Assembly: GCF_030272615.1 (NCBI RefSeq)
Contig: NC_081406.1
Coordinates: forward strand, 185,229,770 to 185,293,769
From: Cryptomeria japonica
Lineage: Eukaryota > Streptophyta > Pinopsida > Cupressales > Cupressaceae
DNA length: 64,000 nucleotides
Direction: 5' to 3'
Shown: positions 11,604 to 22,479 of the stretch, piece by piece
How positions within the stretch are numbered: position 1 is the first letter of the stretch
How the letters are laid out: every line of letters begins with the position of its first letter
The notes under the pieces: generated by a model
Databases searched by the model: none
Seen by the model: only the letters and a program-made list of their open reading frames with translations
Told to the model about the DNA's origin: nothing
Made by a program: the position numbers and the translations under genes

Positions 11604-11615
11604 GCTCTGATACCA
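11604..11615 (-). other. Primer-binding site of C1
   Basis: On the minus strand this reads TGGTATCAGAGC, a perfect 12-base initiator-Met tRNA primer site, two bases inside the 5' LTR end at 11618. Confidence 0.93.
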
Positions 11616-11617
11616 AT

Positions 11618-12416
11618 TGTTAAGATTCCCACAGATACTGAGAGGGGGGGTGAATCAGTATCTAACTAGTGATAGGAATTTCTCAACTTAAAACATGCAG
11701 AACATATTATAACAGTGTACCGGTATGCAAGAAATAATGAAATAAACAGTATTAAAAACATCCACATGAAAAGCACACCATGTCACAAGGTTTTAATGAG
11801 GAAATCTAGTGTGGGAAAAAACTCAGTGCGATTTGTGACCCACAATATTCACTCGCTGGCAAATAAGAGAATATTACTTACAATAGGGGCCTGCACATGC
11901 AAGAAGGCCAACTGCCTAGAGCTCACTACTCAATGGGAAGTCTCACTAACTTACAATGTGGATTATGCAAATCCAATAACTTGTACTACTTTACAATAGC
12001 ATCTTCAATGCCAGATTCAGTACCGGTTTCTGCTCTGTTATTTACATATACCCCTTATCCTATATTTCGCATAATAGGTCTGCCTCCTAATTTTTCTACT
12101 TCCATACTAAATGTCTACAATGATCTCTTTTATATATAAGAGTCATTTTACAACATGCCAAGTCGACTTACAAAGTTTTTTACAATAATAAACAAAATGT
12201 AATATAAAAAAATCATGTCGGCCTCTGTGCCAGTATACTTCTTTTCTTTGTGCTAGTGCCGGTGTCCTAAGTGCCGGTGTAGAGTGTGATTTGTTGATTC
12301 CGGTGCACTAACTTGCTGGTGTAATGCCTTGCAAGTGCCATAGGATTGTAAGGTTGCCATCAATGACAAAACATTCAATCACCTTCAATGTCTCATTGAG
12401 TGTTCATATGCCAACA
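11618..12416 (-). repeat. Element C1 5' LTR (799 bp)
   Basis: On the plus strand it runs from TGTTAAGATTCCC to TTCATATGCCAACA. It shares length and sequence with 5705-6508. The terminal hairpin AGATACTGA...TCAGTATCT lies at 11633-11641 with 11655-11663. Near the far end (12220-12350) the phrase TGCCGGTGT and its C-to-T variants recur, comparable to the ACCGGT array of LTR B. Confidence 0.9.
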
Positions 12417-14685
12417 GTGTGGTCCTATGAAAACTAGGAGTGTTCAGGGAGATAGGTACTTTATGATTCTAACTAATGATTTCTCAAGAATGATGTGGGT
12501 CACATTCTTGAAAGACAAGTTTGAAGCTTTTGGAAAATTCAAATCCTTCAAAGCACTAGTTGAAAAGGAAAGTGGTAAGAGGATCAAATGCCTTAGAACC
12601 GATCAAGGAGGTGAGTTCACCTCTGGAGAATTCAATAAGTACTGTAAATAAAATGGCATCAAGAGGAACCTATCTACCCCCTGGAATCCATGATAGAAGG
12701 GCCTTGCAGAAAGAAACAACCATATTGTAGTTGAAGCAGCCAAAACAATGCTGATTCAAGAGAACGTTGCTCACACTTTTTGGAGAGAAGCGGTGAGCAC
12801 TGTAGTCTACACTATGAACCAGGTACTCATCAAGAAAGGTAAGGATAAAACTCCTTATGAGTATTGGACTGGTAAAACTCCAATGGTAAGGTCCTTTAGA
12901 GTGTTTGGTAGAAAATGTGATATCAAGAGAAGTGAACACTTGAGCAAGTTTGATGCAAAATGTGATGAGGAATATTCCTAGGGTATTCCACCAAGAGAAA
13001 AGCTCTTAAGTGTTTTAATAATAGGACTCAAATAATTATTGAAAGTATCAATGTTAGAGTTGATGAAACCTCTAAGAAACCTGAAGAAACTGATAGTGAG
13101 CAAGTGGTAGATGAACTGGTCGTAACCTTCTAAGAACTGGTTGCAAAACAAGAAAGTTCAAGCAACAATACTCCTACGCCGGTGGATGTTGATGTAGATG
13201 TTGATGAAGATGAGGATGAAGGGGAAAAGAAAGAGGAATCACTCAAGACCATTCCTAGGTATGTAAAGCTACATCATGATCCAAAACAGATCAGAGGAGA
13301 TAAGGATGCAGGAATTCTTACAAGAAGAAAGGTCAGAGAAAGTTCTTGCATGATTTTTGAATTTGAGCCTAAAACATTTAAAGAGGCACACAAAGATGAA
13401 GACTAGATTGAGGCAACGAAAGAGGAACTTGACCAGATAGAAAATAATGGTAAATGGTCTTTGGTACCCAGACCTAAGCACAAAAATGTTATTGGTACCA
13501 ATTGGGTTTTTAGAAATAAGTTGAATGAAGATGGCACAGTGGTAAGAAACAAAGCAAGATTGGTATGTGAGGGATATTGTCAAGAAGAAGGAGAAGACTA
13601 TGGATAAAGCTTTTCTCTAGTAGCCATATTAGAAGGTTTTCAAATGATACTTGAATTTAAACCCTTCAAAGGATTCAAAGTGTATCAGATGGATGTAAAA
13701 TCTGCATTCCTAAATGGAATACTTGAAGAGGAAGTGTATATAGAGCAACCAGATGGGTTTTCTCTATTAGAAGATAGTGATATGGTGTGTAGGCTACATA
13801 AAGCCTTGTATGGATTGAAACAAGCACCTATAGCATGGTATGAACATTTACACTCACATCTTGTGAAGATTGGATTTGAAAGAACAAGTGAAGATAGCAA
13901 TATCTATCTGAAGTCAGAAGGAGATCAGATTCTAATCTGTGAAGTGTTTGTTGATGACATAATTTTTGGTGGAGATGACAAGATGAGCCATGAATTTGCA
14001 GATGAGATGAAGAAGAAATTTGAGATGTCACTAATCAGAGAGATTAAGTTCTTCATTGGACTACAGATTCAACAAATGAAAGATGGTATCTTTATCACTC
14101 AATCCAAGTATGTCAAAAAGGTGTTGAAGACCTTTGACATGGAAGAAAGAAAACTGGTTGGTACACCAATGATGACTAGTTGTAAATTGTCTAAAGAAGA
14201 TGACTTAGTGTTGGTGAATGAGAAAGATTAATGGTCAATGATTGGTAAGTTGCACTATGTAGCACATAGTAGACCAGACATAGCACATGTAGTGGCCATT
14301 GCTGCACATTTTTAGAAAAGTCCAAGAGAATCCCACTTGGTAGCAGTCAAGCGGATTCTTAGATATCTAAAGGGAACTATTGATTATGGATTATGGTACC
14401 CATATAGTAATGATTTCAATCTCAAAGTATTTACCGATGCTGATTGGGCTGGTAATGTGGAAGACCAGAAGAGCACAACTAGTAGTGCATTCTTTCTGGG
14501 TGGTAGACTTGTCTCATGGATGAGAAAGAAGCAGAGTTGTATCTCTCAGTCCACAATAGAATTAGAATATGTAGCAGCATTTATGAACTATACTCAAACA
14601 ATTTGGATGAAGCATGTATTAAGCAGTTTCAAAGTCCCTGTATCTGAACTAGTGAGTATATTTTGTGACAACACAAGTGTAATCT
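12417..14685 (+). pseudogene. Copia B integrase, reverse transcriptase and RNase H
   Basis: The copia coding sequence resumes at CGPMKTRS (12417). The integrase core follows with [13 protein letters not shown] and LRTDQGGEF (12460-12620) and a broken ERNN region near 12700. A Glu/Asp-rich linker with a VDVDVDEDEDE tract lies at 13180-13240. Reverse transcriptase runs from WSLVPRP (13455) through MDVKSAFLNG (13690), LYGLKQAPIAWYEH (13808) and FVDDIIF, the YVDD-type catalytic site (13949). RNase H starts near 14330 (RYLKGTIDYGLWY, FTDADWAG) and is cut off after FCDNTSV (14680). Stops occur in positions where family members have Gln or Trp, for example 12649, 13404 and 14312, consistent with C-to-T decay. 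The final RNase H residues are replaced by LTR sequence through a deletion. Confidence 0.9.
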
Positions 14686-14749
14686 ATACTGATTCACCTC
14701 CCCCCCTCTCAGTATCTATTGAGTATTTACTAATCATCATTATTCATCA
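14686..14749 (+). repeat. Truncated copia B 3' LTR (last 64 bp)
   Basis: Only the terminal hairpin ATACTGA...TCAGTAT (14686-14692 with 14709-14715) and the tail ending ATTCATCA survive. They are joined directly to the RNase H frame. Compared with the 5' LTR, about 1.4 kb of LTR plus the gene end and polypurine tract are deleted. The outer terminus and the duplication ATTTA (14750-14754) are intact, so the loss followed insertion. Confidence 0.87.
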
Positions 14750-14754
14750 ATTTA

Positions 14755-15520
14755 CATGATAATATCACCTATTTATACAATTCATGAACCTTGACAACAA
14801 GGTCATCTAAATCCTCAACTCACAATTACAAAATCACATCAAACGATACAAGGATCAACCATCAGATCATTATAATTATTTACATGACATAGAATAGACC
14901 TAAACCAAATATCTAAACACACAACACCACTGAAAATTAGGCGAAGATCAACCACAACATGCTACACCACCAAGAAAACCGCATAACACAAAGAACATCA
15001 CCGGCTCAGCAAAATCACCAACAACTCACAAAAATCAATGCATATCATCAAAACAAATAGGATATGCTTAGGAAACACTAGAAATAATGTTAGAATAATC
15101 AAAACTAGGTGCACCAACACCACTTATCAAATATTCATTTATCAACATTTGAAACTCAAGAACACTCAAACAACAACATCTATCACAAAGAAAATATAAC
15201 TTGTGTAGGACCAAATCATGAACCATCTGAAATGAAGATATAGAAGACCATCTCAAACAATAGCCCAAAATCTCAGTACAAGATCTAACCACACCGGAAT
15301 ATACCAAAGGAAATACTAAACTTTGAAAATAACTAATCAGATAAACAAATTGTAAAACTGGATCATCCGATATGATCAATTAGGCTTCTCAAATCACCAA
15401 GACCAATACATAAGATTATAATGATACAATAAATACTTCATACACCAAACCATAATCCTAATAAGCCAATTTTCAATCATCAGAGTAGGAATATGTTGAC
15501 ATCAATGATAATGTCCAACA
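14755..15520 (-). repeat. Copia A1 5' LTR, second segment (U3 side)
   Basis: It continues the LTR interrupted at 2602: CATGATAATATCACC here matches 51048 onward in A2. The plus-strand end ATGTCCAACA (15520) is the U3 start TGTTGGACAT on the minus strand. The right flank is GGTTC. A 103-codon minus-strand open stretch within it is fortuitous. Confidence 0.87.
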
Positions 15521-16235
15521 GGTTCGAAGAGGATCGATTTTGATGAGCCATGAGTAGTTTAGGATATGATAGATACATTTTGGGATACATACATGTCTAT
15601 TTGGCATGTAAATTTTTTATACAGGCATACACTTACATATGTGGACATACATTTTGTTTTCAAGTTGGCATTTATGCCATTTTTGTATATGGACATACAC
15701 TTGCAGTTATTCGACAATTTGATATATAGAAGTTGAGATTCGATATAATTTGTTCCTCATTAGCATGGATTAATTCTTTGAAATTTTAATCTTGAATGTA
15801 ATAATGAGAAATAACATGTTATTTGTATAATCTTGAGATTCAATATAATTTGTTCCATCTAAATATTAAGTGTTAAATTTGACTTCCTAGGGCAACTTCA
15901 CCAAATTTAATGACCATATTGGTATTATTATTGTAGTGTCCTAAATTGTATTCCCTTACAATTTTTTCCTCATTTGTTCCCTCACCTTGGTGTTTGTCAC
16001 TTGAGGCTTAATCAAAGCCCGAATTCTACTAACACAATGCACGAAACTTAATTTTTTTAGCATACACACTTTCTCCCTCGATTTTCTATATCCCTGATTT
16101 GTTAGGACCAGAATGCTAGCACCCTAGTCCTCCCAATTAGGGCCCATTTTGGAGCCTCACTCATTTCAAATAAGAGGGAATATTGATCCTGTGTTGGCTC
16201 ATGTAAAAAAATTTAAGTTGTTTTTGGACTAGCAT

Positions 16236-16244
16236 GTATAAAAG
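16236..16244 (+). promoter_or_regulatory. Possible TATA box of element E
   Basis: TATAAAAGG within GCATGTATAAAAGGAGG, followed after about 20 bases by CTCTCATTTTGAGAG, a 5-bp inverted repeat. This is promoter-like by sequence only. Confidence 0.4.
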
Positions 16245-17020
16245 GAGGTATGCCCCTCTCATTTTGAGAGAACCAAAAAAAACAATCATTTATCACATCC
16301 ATCAAGTAATCAAGAATTCAACTTCAAGTGAGAAAATAATCAGTCTTCTTTCAAGCATTGAAGTAGAAGTAAAGTCAAGATTCAAGCATTGTGTTGGGAT
16401 GTGCAATTGTTTTCTTCTTGTGCCAAAATTGTCTAGGTTTATTGGCCTAATAATCTAAACCTTGACTCTTAAACCGTAAACCTTAGTGTTGACACCCATA
16501 TCCTTTTCCCTTTTGTTATACTTGATTGTTAACCTACTACAACCAATATTTGGTCTCTTTAGTCATGACTTGATCCTTTTTATCTATTGTTTTGATGAAC
16601 CCTATGTGTTAGCCAGCCCGTCATTATGGTCTAAGTCCCTTTTCCTTTATTGTGCTTGTAAGTTTCCTATGATCAATGGTCATGATTCTCGTGCAACTGC
16701 ATGATTAGTGAAAGCTTCTCACTCGACCTAACTCTGCAACCCCACCCACAGACATGGTACAAGGGCTCTACTATAAAAGGCTCATTACACATGGACCAAT
16801 TAGGTTGTGATATATATGTGATTATGTAGCACGACAAGAGTATGGGCCCCACATGTCCACCATGTAGCCGAGATAACAATAACCCATATCTAATGAGATC
16901 GATGACATAGATCGAATACGTAACTAGTGAAATATGCTCATGAAACCTAAATTTACAACCCTAAAAGGGTTATTAAAAGTGGCTATTTTATAAAAAAAAA
17001 ATAAGGTTATGTTTCCTTTT

Positions 17021-17092
17021 TCTATTTGTCACCACCTAAAAGGAGAATTTGTTTTATCTATTTGTCACCACCTAAAAGGAGAATTTGTTTTA
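17021..17092. repeat. Perfect 36-bp tandem duplication
   Basis: Two identical 36-bp units (17021-17056, 17057-17092) start TCTATTTGTCACCACC and end GAATTTGTTTTA. Identity is complete whereas surrounding repeats are heavily mutated, so the duplication is recent relative to its host. Confidence 0.95.
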
Positions 17093-17488
17093 GGATCCAC
17101 AATATTCAAATATGAATCTTAACGGATACTTCATGCCATTACACTTGAATACGTGTCTGCAGTTAATGACCTAAGTTTTGTTGTTATAACCTAGATTCTT
17201 GATTCACTTTATTTCAATCTAATCTTACTACATATGCTCTTGTGGTATTTTGGCATTCTATGTAAAGCTTTTACAATTTAAAATATCAATTTCTAAGTTT
17301 GTTTCTTTAGGGTTTCCGCATAGTAATTATTGCATTTGCACATCCACTAATCTTGGTGCTTTCATTCAAGGATTTATCTTTATAAATTCTAATATTACCA
17401 AGTGTTACTAAGGAGTGCTTTCTTTTGAATTATGTTTTAAAACCCTAGCAAGTGCTTGTACCTATTTATATAAACCCTGTCTAAGAAG

Positions 17489-18073
17489 ATGGTTAAATCT
17501 TCTAGCTAGGGCAAGAGGAAATTCTTAGAGGAGATATTTACATAGCTCTTGGGGTCAACAGAGACTCAAAAGAGGTCTAAACCAAGTTCTTGACTGGATG
17601 ACTTCATAATTGATCATACCAGTGGATTTAGAGACCCCATAATTGAACCATGGGAGTTTATCCTCTGGAAGAGGAGCTATAATAAGAATAAAGAATGGGG
17701 GTCTGTGTCTAATATTTGGAACTACAATTTGGCAAGACTGGTTGTCCCAAATGTTTTTGTAAATATTGATTTGGTTACAACAATTTCTAATAATTAAAAT
17801 CCCAATATGAGAGAAATTATCGCCAAAGGAGGAAGATTGGTGGCCATCACTAAGGAGGTGATTGATGAGGTCTTTATGCTCAATGTCAATGTTGATTGAC
17901 CCATCAACCTACAGAATCTTGAAAAGGAATACAAGACCCATGAGAGATTATATAGGGATAAGATTTTAACTTTTAGGCACCTACATTTTAAGATGGATGA
18001 GAGAACATTAACTTCAAAGGATGTTGCACCCTACAAGATCAATTTCTTCATTGGATACTTTAGAGATACTTAT
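17489..18073 (+). pseudogene. Element E ORF, first half (unknown retroelement protein)
   Basis: From ATG 17489 one frame runs about 195 codons with four or five in-frame stops and no frameshift. Readable blocks are FLEEIFT, TSGFRDPIIEPWEFILW, GGRLVAITKEVIDEVFMLNV and LEKEYKTHERLYRDKILTFR. I recognise no catalytic motif; the style resembles Gag-position proteins of non-autonomous plant elements. The frame is cut at 18073 by the LTR of Tat element D1. A matching second half on the same strand appears on the far side of the D insertion (about 48800-49310), which supports one interrupted ORF. That joining is inference, because no second complete copy is in the window. Confidence 0.5.
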
Positions 18074-19097
18074 TGTATACACTAAATATTGGATTGGAGA
18101 GAATTAAATAAATATGAGTTATTTAATTAATAGGTCCTTAATTCTTATACTTATAAATAAATTGAATAATCTATTTATATAGTCCACTTTCTAAATTATT
18201 CCCATCATAAATCATTTTCTTCATTTGCATAATTAAATAAGAAAATTTAATTAATTTAATTATTCCTTCCCACTTAATTGGAATTTCTATATTCATTTTT
18301 TTATCACATGCCTCCTAACTTCTAACCACCTAACCCACCATCTAACCTTGGGTTGAACCAACCCTATCCCTTCAAACTACCCCTATCCTAACCTCCTATG
18401 GAGTACCTCTCCCCTCATTAAGACACATGGAATCATTTCCGTATGTCTTCCCTCTCTATTCCACTTTCCTTCTTGTAGGACATGTGTGGAATTTGTTGGA
18501 TATTCCCTTGCCACTTGTCCTTCTAAAAATAATAAGTGTGATATATTCCCAAGCCCATCCTAGCTTCTTCATCTCTGATCATCTATCTCTCCACACTAAA
18601 TATAGATCATTTAATCCTACCACCTAGGATCATACCTTGGAAATGCTATAAATTCCCTCTCTTTTCTTTCATGAAAGGATATTCTTTATCATGCATACTT
18701 AAAATCTTTAATCTTGCATTTTGAGCTTAGCATACACATTTAGCATAGAAGCATCTATAATTCTTGATTTTAACATAGCAATCATGTTCGTAAGATATCA
18801 ATCATGTTCATAGCATACCAATAATGTTAATCTATAATCATGATCATTCATCTCATCTTCATTTAGTTCATAAGATCACAGTATAGCATACTCATTCTTC
18901 AGGTTGTCATCATGGAGGTCCATGCTGCTGAGAGCCAATCAATAGACCAACAAGATCTTGAAGATATAGGAAAATAAGACACCATTGGGGAGTGCTCTTT
19001 TACTTTTATTTTTTATTTATTCCCTAATATAATATTTTATTCATGTGTTGGGTATTTTAATTGACCGATTCACACTCCTAGCATACATTTTTAGCAC
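18074..19097 (+). repeat. D1 5' LTR (about 1.02 kb)
   Basis: The start TGTATACACTAAATATT corresponds to TATAGACACCTAAAATT after the polypurine tract of D2 (47437) and to the D3 start at 54659. An AT-rich block of AATTAATT-type repeats (18090-18270) follows, as in those LTRs. TATAAATT at 18649 is a plausible TATA box. The end near TTTTTAGCA (19097) is set by the change to leader sequence. The end is less certain than the start. Confidence 0.65.
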
Positions 19098-21017
19098 CCA
19101 CTGTGGAACCCTTGCCCTATTTTTAATATCTTTTTTCAGGTTTTATTGGTAGGTTAGCTCGGAGAAGAAGTTAAACACATCTTCTACATATATTAGAGCA
19201 TAGGTCTTAAATATCAGCACATCAAAATTCTATTTTGGCACATTCACTACCTAGATCTCCGCCTCTGCCTAGTGTTTCTACACATCAACAGGACCTGATT
19301 GCCTTTTCTATTTTTCATACTTTAGCATATTGAATAAATAAGGTAGTGCATAGAAAGTTTCTTTTAGCACATAAACTAGTTTTAGTAGCACATACAATGC
19401 AAATATTAGCACATCTAGTCTTTGTTTTAGCACACCTGTCTCTATTTGCATATTTTTAAATGTCCAAGTCTGATTTGTATCTTTCTATTTTACAGGCACA
19501 TTTTACACTGTCAAAGACCAAAATATGAAACTATTAATGGTGTTTGTAGGAGTTAAGCTATTGCATTTCAATGTTAAATTAGGCATCTAATTTAATTAGA
19601 AGGTTAAATAACACCATGTATTCCATGTTTATAAACTGATAGGCATATCCTCTCCCCTTAATTGGGTGACCAAAATGTTAGACTGACTCTTTCATTTATT
19701 GCATTAGGATAATACCTTTAGAAGGCGTGCCTTCCTGAGTAGCCCATAAGATCGGGTGAGAGGGGAATGACCTAAGTGGGAATGAAGATAAGTAATTCCA
19801 ACCCACTATAATAAAATGTGGTGGTGATGAAAATCACCTCCAAAGGTAGTGTTCATTGATAGCCCTCGCCTAGTATTCGTGTGATGCATAAAGCCTTTGT
19901 TCTAAAGGTTGGGAGGCCTCTTGAGGGATTTTTTCCTTGACACATTGAATGAAAACCCATACTATGAACCATAAGCATAGAATCTAGCGGAATTACTAAC
20001 CAGACATTGTAATATCATAGTGAAAGGGTAGGGAAGAAACTACCCCCAAGACATTCACCATAAGGCTCTGAAGAAAATGATCAAATTGAGGAAAAAATCT
20101 CTTTGGTTCAACTTCTAGAAAAAGGCAAAAAAACTAGTACACCCAAGGGTTTCAAGAGGCGGTTTGAGCTGATGAAGATTCTAAGATGTGTGAGTTGTGA
20201 TATTAGGATGAATTTTTTAGAATAGAAAAGTTTTATTGATTTGTCTTTAATTATCCAAACCTCTAAAAATCAATGGGATAAAAAACTTGTAGAACATACA
20301 CTTAATGTTTAGATCATAGAATAAAACAACTGTTTGACTACTTGCTTTTGTGTTTGCAATAATTATTTAGAAAATTATCCATTGAAAAACTCAGAACTTT
20401 CAATTTGAAATAAGATCAAACTATCAAAACTTTGAATATTAGAGCAGTTTAGCACATAGATATAGTAAAACAATGCATAGACTGAATATATTAGCACATC
20501 CAAAGAATATATTAGTGCATTGGAAGAATAGAACAATGCATAGACCAAATAGATTAGCACATACACAATGTAATTTAGCACATAGACCTATTCATATATC
20601 AGTCAGGGAGAAAAATCTAGCATATGATAGAAAACAAAAGTCAGATCTGGATACTCTTTTTAGAGTTGAGTTCACTTTCAGATCAATTTCAAAGTTAGGA
20701 AAATTTGGTTTTTCAAGTGAAACCTTTTTAACATGGTCTAGATCAAAACATTTTAAGTGTATAATTATCATTTTGATCTTTGATTTTCAACATAGTTTCT
20801 TTATCACGATATATCATCCTTAATCATGAAACAAGGGATTTGAAAAAGATCAACCTAGTCTAATCAATAGGATCTTTCCTATTTGACTTGGCTAACTCTC
20901 ATCAAATTATCACTTTAAACAAAGATCAAAGCTTAAAAACCTTTAACCACGTGCATGCTAGTTTTGACTAGAAATCGGGAGAGAAAACTATTATAAAAAC
21001 AAAAACAAAAATCCACA
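19098..21017 (+). other. D1 leader (5' UTR), non-coding
   Basis: Nearly 2 kb without a supported gene. 19720-20060 contains a less AT-rich stretch typical of a Tat leader. The 9-mer TTAGCACAT and close variants recur about ten times (19205-19440, 20449-20580) with no fixed spacing. Short open stretches at 20375-20823 consist of this repeat and are not genes. Confidence 0.6.
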
Positions 21018-22380
21018 ATGGAAGAGGAAAATCATTTTTTTATTGAAATATACCATAGGATGATTATAATGAGGAAATATCTAAGGAAACAATCAAAGAA
21101 GTGCAACAAGATCCTAGATTTGGTAAATTCATGGAAAAGGTGTTGGAAACTAACAAAGAGAAGTACTTTCTAACGTTCAAACCCTTGGGTGTTAAATTAC
21201 CTAAGGACTTTGATGTTACACAATTAAGACAAACCAAAGGGACAAGTGAAGCTCAAAACACTACAAATCGAACTACTGACACTCAAACTCATGGTGATAA
21301 GATCAAGGATAGTAGAAACAACAAAACAAGGAATGTTACATATAATACCCTCTTAGCACTCACACAACAAATACAAGCACTTCTACAACAAATCCAAAAT
21401 ACACAAAGGGGCACAAAAATGAAATACTCATTGGAATATATTTTCCCATATCCATTTGACAAAAGTTTAAACATGATACCTTTTCCACCAAGTTGTGAAA
21501 TTCCAAAATATGGCAAATACAATGGAAAAACTGATCCACAAGATCATGTGAGAGAATTTTTTACATTAAGTATGAAATTTACACATAATGAGACCTATCT
21601 AATGAGGTTTTTTCCAAGGAGCTTGGGTCGACAAGCCATGGAATGGTTTTCCAAAATTCCACTTGGTATCAGATCATCTGAAGAATTAGTAGACAAATTT
21701 TCTTTTCAGTATCATATAACATCAAGCATGAAATAACCATGCTTGCCTATGCAACACGAAACAGAAAAATGGAGCCATTCATTGTATTCTTGCAAAGATG
21801 GAGGCGATTTCTTGCTAGGTATCCTCGTACCATGCCTAAAAAGGAAAAGATGGACATTTTTATTGATAATATAAATAGTGAAATGAATGATAGACTCAAG
21901 TTTTGAAAAATTAATCGAAAATGGAATCAATATTGAAGAAGATTTTCTTAAAAGAGGAGTATTAAAACTCTAAAAAGAGGGATCAAATTCTTCTAACAAT
22001 AATAATAATAATGATAAATAAAAATTTTGGACAAGAAATAGAAACATTGTCAATGATGTAGTGGTTGATGCTAATAAGGTAAAATTGAAACAACCCATCT
22101 TCAATCTATCAAGTCATACAATGGTGGTTAATCAAGACATCAAAAAACCTAAACCACCTCCAACCAACTTTCATATAAAATTTACACCTATTGACGAGCC
22201 ACTTGAATCATATTTGAAAACACTCCTTGCACATAAATTGGTCACATTACCAATAACAAGAGATTTCAAGCCCAAAATCAAACCAGCATGGTGGAATGAC
22301 AATCATTATTGTGATTTTCATAGAAGGGACATAAAATGAATGATTGTCAAAGATTGAAATATGTTATTCAAGACTTGATA
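21018..22380 (+). pseudogene. D1 gag, decayed
   Basis: ATG 21018 opens a frame that shifts near 21058 into the main gag frame. Readable are VQQDPRFGKFMEKVL (21104), the capsid-like segment FPYPFDKSLNMIPFPPSCEI and DPQDHVREFF (21445-21560), SLGRQAMEWFSKIPLGIRS (21630), and FLQRWRRFLARYPRTMPKK (21790). The C-terminal part has CDFHRR..GHKMNDC (22312-22345), a CxxH...C knuckle-like motif also present in D3. It is colinear with residues 1-370 of the D3 gag. Frameshifts and stops near 21734, 21905 and 22337 inactivate it. The aspartic protease expected next is missing: sequence jumps near 22385 to the G-patch linker. Confidence 0.82.
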
Positions 22381-22479
22381 GATAACATTCTCTATCAGAT
22401 TTGCCACCTTCTCCTAGATCATATAGGAAACCATCCATGTCAAAGAAACAATTAGTTTCAAAACCACTCAAAATATTTG

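Larger units (their letters stand above)
5705..12416 (-). mobile_element. Element C1: polymerase-less LTR element, minus strand
   Basis: Complete in architecture: 5' LTR (11618-12416), primer site, ORF1, ORF2, polypurine tract and 3' LTR (5705-6508). Nothing resembling protease, integrase, reverse transcriptase or RNase H is found in the roughly 5.1-kb internal part on either strand. It is inserted in the integrase gene of copia B. The flanks (CCAAT left, GTGTG right) do not form a target duplication, and part of the host integrase N-terminal region is absent at the junction, so insertion or later repair was accompanied by a deletion. The closest known classes are large retrotransposon derivatives (LARD) and TR-GAG elements. 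The same family occurs as C2 (29023-35675) and as a solo LTR (26728-27521). Confidence 0.88.
2603..14749 (+). mobile_element. Copia B, Ty1/copia element nested in the A1 LTR
   Basis: The element runs from TGTTGGCATATG (2603) to ATTCATCA (14749) between ATTTA duplications. It has a full 5' LTR, a tRNA-iMet primer site, gag, protease, pre-integrase domain, integrase, reverse transcriptase and RNase H in copia order. The 3' LTR is reduced to its last 64 bases or so. A 6.7-kb element, C1, interrupts the integrase gene at 5705-12416. Without C1 it would be about 5.4 kb. Many in-frame stops make it non-functional. Confidence 0.92.
15521..17488 (+). repeat. Unclassified AT-rich DNA, probably LTR and leader of element E
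   Basis: No coding frame is supported. The phrase TGTAGTGTCCTAAATTG (15942) has the look of an LTR start, TATAAAAGG at 16236 of a promoter, and TTGGTGCTTTCATTC near 17352 of a primer-binding region just before the ORF at 17489. These would fit a 5' LTR of about 1.4 kb, but no partner LTR was found to confirm it. The stretch 15560-15720 repeats the words GGCATAC/GGACATAC. A perfect 36-bp duplication lies at 17021-17092. Confidence 0.4.

Noticed and set aside
11604-11615. tRNA gene fragments at TGGTATCAGAGC sites
   Set aside because: Only 12 bases match the 3' end of initiator-Met tRNA and each site abuts an LTR; they are primer-binding sites. No tRNA gene with full arms was seen.
15068-15379. 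Minus-strand frame of 103 codons
   Set aside because: Falls wholly within the A1 LTR, and the A2 LTR does not preserve the frame.
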